Assembly (NCBI GenBank): GCA_910592005.1
Contig: CAJVPP010001869.1
Span: 1 to 17,431, forward strand
Reading direction: 5' to 3'
From: Funneliformis mosseae
Lineage: Eukaryota > Glomeromycota > Glomeromycetes > Glomerales > Glomeraceae
DNA: 17,431 nt
The first letter of the stretch is position 1. Each line of letters opens with the position of its first letter. Below the pieces are notes generated by a model that saw only the letters and a list, made by a program, of their open reading frames with translations, ran no database searches and was not told the origin of the DNA. The position numbers were made by a program, and so were the translations under genes. Positions 1 to 8,176 of this stretch are shown one piece after another.

Positions 1-2060
1 ACGCTTTTTTTCCTCTATATTTGCTAAGAATTACTCAATAGCTCCTAGTAATAATAAACCTTTATCCATTAAACCAATTATCAAATCCATGTTTTTATTT
101 TTCTCTTTCAAAGGAGTGAAACATTTTTTATCTCATTCCGTTTACTAGATAAATATTTTAACATATTAGTATAGAGACTTTTTTCTTTGGGAATGTTATT
201 ATGTTAGATAGACCATGTGAAACAATCCTGATTATTAAATTTAAAACTAATTTCGTAAAATTTTTTATCACTTTGTTTAGCACACTCTTAAGATAAATGA
301 TTTTATTGAATGAGATGTTGTATATCATGATAAGGCTTAGATATAAAGATGCAAAATCTAAGCCAGTTATAGAACATTTATTTTTGAGCTTCTTTATTAG
401 TGAAAAGACATATGTTCACAGAAAGCTCCTATATTCTGTTTGTTCGCATGATATAGTGCTAGTTAAAAGTCTTCTTTGCTATACACTAGTACCTAAAAGA
501 TTACATATTTTCATTTCTCCTGCGAAATAATATGCATTATATAATAATAAGAAAGATATAAACATTACCTTTCTATATTCATTTATTATATTGCGCTTGA
601 TCATTAATCACTAATAACTAAGAGCATCAATAATATAGTATTTGATCACTTCACGCATCTGCTTAGCTATTGTGATATTTGTTTCTTTTAATGTTATTTT
701 ATAATATTTGTTCATGCAGTGAATAGGTAAATCCACTTTGTTATTAAGATTACATTCTCTTAAGTAATATGTGAGATTACTTTTTTCAGATTTAGAATAT
801 AATTCTATAAAATAGGGTTAGACGTCAATAGCCACATATCTGAAAATTTTAAGATGTTTCGAATAGAAGTTCCTATCATTTACTTTTATCATATTATACT
901 AATATTACTATTTTATAATTTTTTTAGACTTAATAGTTTGAATGACATATAATTGAATATCTATTTGAGCATTTCTAATATTTTAGCTTTTTCTACAATA
1001 AATTTCCAGTCATATTATAAATCATTAAACCCTATTTGTATATCTGAAGCTAAAAGTTTCTAACACAAGGCAAATGCTTATAGTAAATTAGTCTGAAATT
1101 TGCATATAATTGGGGTTTAATGTGAATCTGATGCTGTCTTAATATTAACAAGACAGATTTGTTTTAATAGTTCAAAATTATCTTTCTAGTGAACCATTAT
1201 GCAAATCATGAATACAATGTTTTTTTCGTAATTTGCATTAGGTACCCTACTCATTCTTTGTGAATTATATTTTTTAATATCCTATATAAGAATAAGGGCG
1301 TAATTCTATAAAAGCGTCAAGGAGAATAATAGATTATTATAATTGTCTTTATTTATTAGATCATAATTATTCACAGATACTTGAAAGAGATAAGTATTTT
1401 CTAATATTGCATAAGAATAATTACTTAATATTGCTTAGCTAGAAAGAAACAATCTTTCTTCACAGGTTATTTTCTGATGATAAAATTTAGGAGTCAGATC
1501 ATCAGAAGTAGTATGAAAATTAACTTTGCAAACTGCTTTTAATATATTATAATGATCAAAGTGATTCTATGTTTTCACACAAATATATATTTTCTTTTCT
1601 GTTTGATATTCTTGAAGTAGAAAAGCATAAATGTCTTTGAACCTAAACTTTGATGTGCTTTCGAGAGAAACAGATATTAATTTTTTTAATTAATTTTAAA
1701 TAAAAATAGTGAATAGTTTTTAGGCACTTTAACATCAAAGAAGGATTTGATATCTACAATATTCATAATTGTTTTTTGCTTATTAATCAAAGTACCAGTG
1801 ATACGTAAAATAGGTAGAAATTTCATTTATATATTTAGCTTTATCACTCATATCTATAGGCATGAAATGTATAGGTTGCTTGTTAAATAGGCTTTATTGA
1901 AATATAGTGGTCATCTCATTATTGAATTTCGCTATAATATCATTATATGATAGAATATTAGCTAAAGAGCTGACATTATTGTAATAGACAGTTTTAGTGT
2001 TATTTTAGTTAAAATTAGTTAGTGTATACATAATGTTAGTTCGAAAGTTATACTAAAATT
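1..2060 (-). pseudogene. Decayed family-B DNA polymerase (N-terminal half, cut by window edge)
   Basis: The minus strand from about 2060 to 1 encodes a recognisable but broken family-B DNA polymerase. One frame runs from about 880 to about 300 with roughly five stop codons. In it I see an Exo III-like motif (KYYIIDAL, YxxxD pattern, 626-643) and palm motif A (GLDFASLYLS, 335-364), where the usual Pro of the SLYPS core is Leu. An Exo II-like GFNDY lies near 1018-1032. Further upstream, 1440-1960, reads as polymerase-like N-terminal sequence spread over several frames. The later palm motif with the YGDTD-type aspartates would lie beyond position 1. The family copies DNA and proofreads through the exonuclease domain; this copy cannot be functional. 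The SLYPS-type motif A resembles delta-like or large-DNA-virus-like polymerases rather than protein-primed ones. Whether the source is a virus-derived insertion or a fungal mobile element cannot be decided here. The upstream limit is approximate. Confidence 0.72.
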
Positions 2061-2530
2061 ATAAAATTTAGAAATGTTTAATTTATTTTTTTCAGAAAGT
2101 GTAGAAAGAAGCTATAATAAACTTAATCAGCAAATCAAAAATGAAAAGCAAACTAATATATTAAAAAGTAAAGATTTTTCTATAATCATTATATAAAATA
2201 TTGGGAGAAGTCTTTATCTTTTAAGATATGTATCTAGGTATAGTATAGCTTTTATGTAATATAAAAGTATACTAAAAAGAGATATGAAGTTTGCATCTCC
2301 AATTTTCTAACTAACTAATCTACTAACCTAAACCCCAAATGTCACTCAAATATTCCTCAAATATTCCTTAAAAGTTGCAGAAAGAAAAGACTAGAGCCTG
2401 ATCATATGATATTAAAAATTTAGGTATAGTAAGTTAACGATAATTTTAGCCAGATTTTTGGATACAATAATTTGGTATTTATAGTGGGTGAACTAATAAA
2501 ATATTCTTGAATTGATACTGTGCTGAATGT
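2061..2530. other. Intergenic, no gene seen
   Basis: No coding signal could be recognised on either strand. It may contain the eroded 5' end of the polymerase pseudogene. A CTAA-rich stretch (about 2308-2335) resembles telomere repeats only loosely. The segment near 2409-2490 (GTAGTAAGTTAAC-like, then TTTTTGGATA) has a diverged counterpart near 2810-2885, so the whole area is repeat-rich. Confidence 0.5.
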
Positions 2531-2765
2531 CATCTGATGCTAAGCCCTTTAGGATTACTATCATATGATCCTTCTAACAATATATTTATAGAGTATCACT
2601 TAATACATAGCTTTTTGGGATTACTATCATATGATTTTTCTAATAATATATACGTAGAGTATCACAAAAACTTTAAGTGTAGTAAATTAACAATATATGT
2701 ATAAAGAATCACTTATTACTAAGTCCTTTAGGACTATTATCATATGACACTTCTAATAATATACA
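2531..2765. repeat. Three diverged direct repeats centred on ATCATATGAT
   Basis: Three related units start near 2531, 2601 and 2707. Each contains a CTTTAGGA/TTTTGGGA-like block, then TACTATCATATGAT or a variant, then TTCTAAYAATATA. The palindrome ATCATATGAT is perfect at 2560-2569 and 2626-2635 and has one change at 2739-2748. Spacings are 66 and 113 bp, so the array is irregular. Function is unknown; an old short tandem array or element remnant is most likely. Confidence 0.6.
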
Positions 2766-3590
2766 TATCTACTTATAACATCTATTTTAGAAAATTAAAT
2801 AATGCGTAGTAAATTTTAATTAATTTTGGTTAATGCTATTCTATAATTTTGACTAAATTTTTGGATATAATGATTTAGCATTCAAGCTGATATACAAGTG
2901 GACTAAAACTGATGAACTAATAGAATTATTTTAGTTCCTTACCAGTTTCTTACTAGTTCTGTGACAGCTCTAGGATACTATTAGATCACTGCTATAGCGT
3001 CAAACTGGATCTTTGAATCATATATCTAAAAGATCAGCCAAAATTATGATATAATATTAGCTAAAATTAATCATAGATCTATTATGTTACCCATCGCCTC
3101 TATTTTTTACACTACTTCAGCGACTAGATAGGCAACCAATTATGCATATATTACATCCATATTTACTAACCAATAGGTCACAAAGAGAGACAACAGATCT
3201 TATCTTTAGGACATATTAATATAAATATTATAACATTTTAGAATATAGATCATAATGTCTTAGAACATATTAATTATTAGATTATATCATTCTAGAACAT
3301 ATTAATTATTAGATTACAATGTCCTAAGATAAATTAGTCATAAATAAGTAATATCTTAAGATATATTAATATATTCATATATTCATATATTCTAGAATAC
3401 TACTCCTTTATCTTAAATGATAACTCGATTAAATAGTGCTGCAGTAGTGTAATGCAATTTATTATCATTATAATTACCTGAAAATAGTACTTAATTTATA
3501 ATTATTTAGTTAATTACTTCTTTATTTATATAAGGACTCTTAAATTTGAAGACATGAGATAGTATTCATTATAGATCTAATAGTGAAGAT
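2766..3590. other. Intergenic, no gene seen
   Basis: AT-rich non-coding sequence, without a supported open frame or RNA gene. It holds one short direct repeat pair (annotated separately) and the diverged second copy, near 2810-2885, of the 2409-2490 segment. Confidence 0.5.
3261..3316. repeat. 24-bp direct repeat, two copies, 32-bp period
   Basis: The 24 bases at 3261-3284 recur exactly at 3293-3316 (starting TAGAACATATTAATTATTAG). A partial echo sits at 3226-3240 and 3321-3335. Simple tandem duplication in a non-coding area. Confidence 0.75.
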
Positions 3591-5094
3591 TAAGTTTATA
3601 TTAATTCTTAATTTTATTTATTTACTTTCTTTTTATTAGAATATTTAAAATATTTTTAATTAGATTTTATTAATATTAATTTAAATACTTTATGATCATT
3701 TATAATATTTAATTTTTATAGATCAAATATAAAATAATATTAGTAATATTTAATAACTAAAAAAATAGAAGAAATTTATAATATAAATAAAATATTTGTT
3801 TAAATAATAGCTTCTTGTAATATCAATTCTTTTTATTTTATAATTATGAATAGAATAAGTAAAAGTTTTTGAAAGTTATTTTTAAATATATTTAACTTAA
3901 TTATTATTAGTATTTATTTTACATAGTTTTTTACATTCTCTCTTAATTTTAGAATTTTTTTTTGTCAATCATATTTATTATTATTAGTATAGTTTCTGGT
4001 TCATTATTAGTTTATAATAAAGTTAATATATTGTCTATTATTATACTAATTAAATGATTTTATTTTAAATCTTATTTTTTTATTTTTTTTTTTAAAATTA
4101 AAGGAAATTTGTAGTATTAATTCTATTATTTAACAACTCTAAATTTTTTTGCAAAGAAAATTAAATAAAGTTATACTTAAAAGTAATTATTTATATAAAT
4201 ATTAAAAATATACCTTAATGTTAAAAATTAGATTTCTTAATACAAAATATAAATATAAATATATAAGTATAATCTGATTTATTTAATAACAAAATTTTAT
4301 ATTCTTCAAAAAATGAATTTATTTTTTATATAAATATTATAAACATTTTTTTCTGAGAATTATAAAATTATTTCATTAATAAAAAAATTTGATGCTAGTG
4401 GATAAGTTATTTTGATATATTTTTAATATATAACATAAATGGATTAACTTTTAAAAATCAGTCAGTGAATGACTTAATGCAATTTAAAATATATAAATAG
4501 TATTTTATTTAAAATAATTTATTATTTATTTAATTATATTTATTAAAAAAATTAATAATTTTTTAATTTACTTATTGAAATCAAAATAATAATATTATTT
4601 AGTAAGTTTGTGTTAAGGATAAAACTATCATTTATTTAATAATTATTAATTGCTAAATGCTAATAACATTTATAATTTATTGATAGTCACATTAATTCAA
4701 TTTCTACTTTCTTTTTATTGGTTAAAACTTGTTTTGTTTCTTAAATTGCAACATAATGTTTGGAAAAAATAAATTAAAAATCAAATAAAAAGTAGGATTT
4801 TTAATAAATTTTACTTCATTAAGAAAATTGATGAAGCATTATGTAAATGATAAACATATTAAAAGGATAAAAATTTTAATGATGATTTATATATTAATTT
4901 AAATTTTTTTTACTTTTATTTTGTTATTCTCTTTATTAGATTTTCTATTAATTTATTTAAATTCTCTTTTAAATATTCTAAATCTCGTTTATAAGTGAAA
5001 TAATAAATATAAATTTTATTGTAATTTCATATGATTTCATATGATTAGTAAAAATTCGTAAGTAAATTTACCTATGTATTTACTGTTTTTAAAC
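3591..5094. other. Extreme A/T block, no gene seen
   Basis: The sequence is almost wholly A and T, with long homopolymer T and A runs and no credible coding frame. Composition changes quickly at both ends: 2300-3560 on the left is clearly richer in G and C, and the module repeats begin on the right near 5095. A second, larger block of the same kind lies at 14760-17315. Confidence 0.6.
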
Positions 5095-5145
5095 ATGATT
5101 ATTAGCGTTAGAAAACAAGTTCTAAAAGTAATAGATTCCATTATA
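5095..5145. repeat. Leader repeat, copy 1
   Basis: The sequence beginning GATTATTAGCGTTAGAAA and continuing to AAAGTAATAGATTCC recurs, diverged in the middle, at 6078-6130. In both places it stands just before a promoter-like module (copies 1 and 4), so leader plus module was probably duplicated as one block. Confidence 0.65.
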
Positions 5146-5151
5146 AGCTTT

Positions 5152-5445
5152 TTCGGGAACTTGTTCTAATTGAGCATTTTCTCACGCTAGACTACTTCAT
5201 TGGTCGCATACTACATCACCATATATAACCATGTCTCGACCGTTAAATTTGAAGTTACACAATGCTCATCATTGTGTTACATTGCACGAATATCGTTACT
5301 AAAACAGGATCCGCAGGCAAGCTTGTGAATTTAAAAAAGCGTGCAATTTATTTTCCATTATGAATTCGAATGTTAGAATTTTTTTGGAAAAACACCGATT
5401 CCATTGAAGCGAACGGATGTGAAAATAACAAAAAGATTGTACATC
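5152..5445 (+). repeat. Promoter-like module, copy 1 (full length)
   Basis: Reference copy. In order it holds CGGGAACTTGTTCTAAT, TTTCTCACGCTAG, CATTGGTCGC (inverse CCAAT box), CACCATATATAACC (TATA-like), ATG within ACCATGTCTCGACCG, an imperfect inverted repeat around TGCTCATCA, TACTAAAACAGGATCCGC, a T-rich tract, and CCATTGAAGCGAACGGATGTG. It joins copy 2 head to tail. It lacks the 9-base TCGAGATAC insert found in copies 3, 4 and 6. Its function is unknown. Confidence 0.85.
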
Positions 5446-5725
5446 GGAACTTGTTCTAATTAAGCATTTTCTCACGCTAGGCTATTTCATTGGTCACATA
5501 CTACATCACCATATATAACCATGTCTCGACCGTTAAATTTGAAGTTACACAATTCTCATCATTGTGTTACATTGCATGAATATCGTTACTAAAACAGGAT
5601 CCGCAGGCAAGCTTGTGAATTGCAATTTATTTTCCATTATGAATTCGAATGTTCAAATTTTTTTGGGAAAAACACCGATTGCATTGAAGCGAACGGATGT
5701 GAAAATAACAAAAAAGATATACATC
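5446..5725 (+). repeat. Promoter-like module, copy 2
   Basis: Full-length head-to-tail copy, nearly identical to copy 1 by eye. It lacks about 10 bases (TAAAAAAGCG-like) after GCTTGTGAAT and the 9-base TCGAGATAC segment. Its CCAAT-like box is in the CATTGGTCACAT form. Confidence 0.85.
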
Positions 5726-5896
5726 GGAACTTGTTCTAATTAAGCATTTTCTCACACTAGGCTATTTCATTGGTCGCATACTACATCACCATATATAATC
5801 ATGTCTCGACCGTTAAATTTTCGAGATACGAAGTTACACAATTCTCATAATTGTGTTACACTACATGAATATCGTTACTAAAACAGGATCCGCAGG
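5726..5896 (+). repeat. Promoter-like module, copy 3 (3' truncated)
   Basis: This copy matches through GGATCCGCAGG and then stops abruptly; its second half is replaced by the unrelated 5897-6077 segment. It contains the 9-base TCGAGATAC insert after the ATG, so the frame from its ATG reads MSRPLNFRDTKLH. Confidence 0.8.
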
Positions 5897-6077
5897 TTAA
5901 TAATATTTTATCAAAATCTTTCAGAAGATTCTTTCAAACAATTAAAAAATGATGCAGAAATGTTTATAAGCCGCAGAAAGCAGGGCAGATTTTAAAATAA
6001 ACGCCGGCAGATTTTGCAAAATTTCGTCGCCGGTGAAGATGAAGCCCCAAAACTATCAAAAAAAAAAAATTTCAAAG
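5897..6077. other. GC-richer insert interrupting the module array
   Basis: About 180 bp with no counterpart elsewhere in the window. Its centre (5970-6047) is clearly richer in G and C than its surroundings and holds a perfect palindrome ATTTTGCAAAAT flanked by CCGGC and GCCGG arms, able to form a hairpin. It ends in an A-run near 6058-6070. A small non-autonomous element (MITE- or SINE-like) is possible, but I see no target-site duplication or clear termini. Confidence 0.45.
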
Positions 6078-6130
6078 ATTATTAGCGTTAGAAATACCAT
6101 AATCATTATTAAAGTAATAGATTTCAATTG
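6078..6130. repeat. Leader repeat, copy 2
   Basis: Matches 5095-5145 at both ends (GATTATTAGCGTTAGAAA and AAAGTAATAGATT) with a diverged middle. It precedes module copy 4 by about 70 bp; the same leader precedes copy 1 almost directly. Confidence 0.6.
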
Positions 6131-6200
6131 AGAAAGAATTTCACAGTAAAATACATCATTGAGCATTACTTACTAAATTCAAATGCAAAACAAACCAGCT

Positions 6201-6362
6201 GTACATCGGAACTTGCACTCATCAAGCGTTTTCTCACGCTGGGCTGCTTCATTGGTCGCATACTACATCACCATATATAACCATGTCTCGACCGTTAAAT
6301 TTTTGAGATACGGGTTTGGGAAAACACCGAATTCCATTGAAGCGAACGGATGTGAAAATAAC
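6201..6362 (+). repeat. Promoter-like module, copy 4 (internal deletion)
   Basis: Starts GTACATCGGAACTTG and includes the CCAAT-like box, TATA-like box and ATG. It then jumps from TTTTTGAGATACG directly to TTTGGGAAAACACCG, losing about 130 bases. Several bases in its first 50 differ from all other copies. As a result a 64-codon frame (ATG at 6183) is open through the whole copy; see findings. Confidence 0.8.
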
Positions 6363-6584
6363 TACAAAGAAATATGATAGAGGAATTTCACTAAGTTTGA
6401 TGTCATTTTATAGTAATCGCCAAATAATTGAAACATTCTATACAATTTCCATCCAATAGATCTACATATTGGGGAGTTATGTTTATTTGACTGTAAACAG
6501 CTCATAGAATAGGATATAATTCAACTGTATAATAAATTTAAATATTGAACAACAGTACGCTATAGTGTCCGTGAATTTTAATAA
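6363..6584. repeat. ALG11 downstream linker, copy A
   Basis: Duplicate of the sequence just downstream of the real ALG11 stop (7953-8176). Shared marks are TAGAGGA.TTTTCAC, CAATTTCCATCCAATAGATC, CTACATATTGGGG, CAACTGTATAATAAATTTAA and TATAGTGTCCGTG. It includes AGCTCATAGAATAGGATATAA, shared with copy B but largely lost next to the real gene. Confidence 0.8.
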
Positions 6585-6799
6585 TTATTTATTTGATTGT
6601 AAGATTGGGTCCAATAAATTTAATATTAATTCTTGAAATACACTTTCAGAAAATTTACGAATTACGTGTTCTCTGGCATTATTTTGTATAATTTTAAATT
6701 TTTTTTTCAGATAATGAAAATACATTTGCAAGTTCTATTGCAAATTCTTCTGCAGTACTTGCAAGATAACTTGTAAATAAACATTTAGTTATATGTCGG
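6585..6799 (-). pseudogene. Duplicated ALG11 last exon, copy A (broken)
   Basis: This segment matches the real ALG11 exon 10 (8177-8361) along its full length and continues about 20 bases into the preceding intron. The stop-equivalent is 6585-6587 and the exon-start equivalent 6770. It is not functional: the splice acceptor AG has become AA, and extra bases in the A-run after FSLSEK shift the frame. It ends abruptly near 6799 where module copy 5 begins. No other ALG11 exon accompanies it. Confidence 0.85.
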
Positions 6800-6800
6800 A

Positions 6801-7058
6801 TTAAGCATTTTCTCACGCTAGGCTACTTCATTGGTCACATACTACATCACCATATATAACCATGTCTCGACCGTTAAATTTGAAGTTACACAATGCTCAT
6901 CATTGTGTTACATTGCATGAATATCGTTACAAGCTTGTGAATTTAAAAAGTGTGAAATTTATTTTCCATTATGAATTTGAATTTTCAAATTTTTTTGGAA
7001 AAACACCGATTCCATTGAAGCGAACGGATGTGAAAATAACAAAAAAGATTGTACATCG
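6801..7058 (+). repeat. Promoter-like module, copy 5
   Basis: Joins duplicated ALG11 exon copy A without spacer and starts at TTAAGCATTTTCTCACGC, so the first 15-20 bases of the module are missing. The stretch TAAAACAGGATCCGCAGG is deleted. The frame from its ATG (6862) is open for 69 codons. It is followed head to tail by copy 6. Confidence 0.8.
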
Positions 7059-7332
7059 GAACTTGTTCTAATTAAGCATTTTCTCACGCTAGGCTACTTC
7101 ATTGGTCGTATACTTCATCACCATATATAACCATGTCTCGACCGTTAAATTTTCGAGATACGAAGTTACACAAATCTCATCATTGTGTTACATTGCATGA
7201 AATATTGTTACTAAAACAGGATCCGCAAGCTTGTTGAATTTAAAAAAGCATGCAATTTATCCATTATGAATTCGAATATTCAAATATTTTTTGGGAAAAT
7301 ACCGATTCTGAAGCGTACGGATGTGAAAATAA
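7059..7332 (+). repeat. Promoter-like module, copy 6
   Basis: Contains the 9-base TCGAGATAC segment. The CCAAT-like box reads CATTGGTCGTATACTTC. It has small losses near CCATTATG and in CCGATTCTGAAGCG. It runs directly into linker copy B. Confidence 0.8.
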
Positions 7333-7548
7333 CTAAGATAGAGGATTTTTACATAAATTTTTAGTAATCGCCAAATAATTGAAACCTTTTATATAATATC
7401 CATCCAATAGATCTACATATTGGGGAGTTATGTTTATTTGTGTAAACAGCTCATAGAATAGGATATAATAAAACTGTATAATAAATTTAAATATTGAAAA
7501 CCAGTTCGGATAACGATACTTGCATATAGTGTCCGTGTATTTTAATAA
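7333..7548. repeat. ALG11 downstream linker, copy B
   Basis: Second duplicate of the ALG11 3' flank, including CCATCCAATAGATC, ATATTGGGGAGTTATG and GATAACGATACTTGC. That last block is shared with the real ALG11 flank but deleted in copy A, so the three linkers have a mosaic relationship. Confidence 0.8.
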
Positions 7549-7703
7549 TTATTTATTTGATTGTAAAATTGAGTCCAAATAAATTTAATATTAATTCTTG
7601 AAATACACTCAGAAAATTTACGAATTACATTTTCTCTAGCATTAGTTTGTATATTTTTAAATTCTTTCCGACATTGAAAATACATTTGCAAGTTTTATTG
7701 CAT
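7549..7703 (-). pseudogene. Duplicated ALG11 last exon, copy B (truncated)
   Basis: Matches the 3' portion of ALG11 exon 10 from the stop-equivalent (7549-7551) to a breakpoint at about 7701, where it switches to module copy 7. The switch falls on GCA, shared by both partners (ATTGCA in the exon, AAGCATTTT in the module), which fits a microhomology junction. Small deletions (for example within the FSESV codons) break the frame. Confidence 0.85.
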
Positions 7704-7952
7704 TTTCTCACGCTAGGCTACTTCATTGGTCGCATGCTACAATACCATATATAACCATGTCTCGACCGTTAAATTTGATGCTCATCATTGTGTTACATTG
7801 CATGAATATCGTTACTAAAACAGGATACGCAGACAAGCTTGTGAATTTAAAAAGTGTGCAATTTATTTTCCATTATGAATTCGAATTTTCAATTTTTTTT
7901 TGGAAAAACACCGATTCCATTGAAGCGAACGGATGTGAAAATAACAAAAAAA
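7700..7952 (+). repeat. Promoter-like module, copy 7
   Basis: Starts at CATTTTCTCACGC, so the first 25-30 bases are missing. It carries the CCAAT-like box, TATA-like box (CCATATATAACC) and ATG (7757), then loses about 15 bases (GAAGTTACACAA) so that the ATG is followed by TTTGATGCTCATC. This is the copy nearest to the intact ALG11 gene. Confidence 0.8.
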
Positions 7953-8176
7953 GAAATCATGATAGAGGATTTTCACGTAAATTTGGTGTCACTTTATCAT
8001 TATTTTTAGTATTCGCCAATAATTGAAACATTCTATACAATTTCCATCCAATATATCTACATATTGGGGGGTTATTGACTTAACCAGAGGATATAATACA
8101 ACTGTATAATAAATTTAAATATTGAACAACAGTACGGATAACGATACTTGCATATAGTGTCCGTGTATTTTAATAA
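7953..8176. repeat. ALG11 downstream linker, original position
   Basis: The 3' flank of the intact ALG11 gene, from the module edge to the stop codon. The same blocks occur at 6363-6584 and 7333-7548. The 3' untranslated region of ALG11 probably lies here. An AATAAA on the minus strand overlaps the stop codon, and polyadenylation has not been located. Confidence 0.7.

Noticed and set aside
297..530. 77-codon plus-strand open frame
   Set aside because: It lies opposite the readable polymerase motif A region on the minus strand and has no recognisable motif, so it is a shadow of the pseudogene.
2305..2340. CTAA-rich stretch as an internal telomere repeat
   Set aside because: Units are irregular (CTAACTAACTAATCTACTAA then CCTAAACCCC) and do not form a run of the usual fungal CCCTAA unit.
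6862..7071. Open frame from module copy 5 as a gene
   Set aside because: The same frame is interrupted in copies 1, 2, 3 and 6 and stays open here only because of a deletion; no coding conservation is visible.
5446..7952. CRISPR-like or phage-type repeat array
   Set aside because: Units of 250-290 bases with no short identical repeats and unique spacers, in an intron-rich eukaryotic context.
7757..8026. Open frame from module copy 7 as a gene
   Set aside because: It runs from the repeat module into the ALG11 3' flank and depends on local deletions; low-complexity hydrophobic end.
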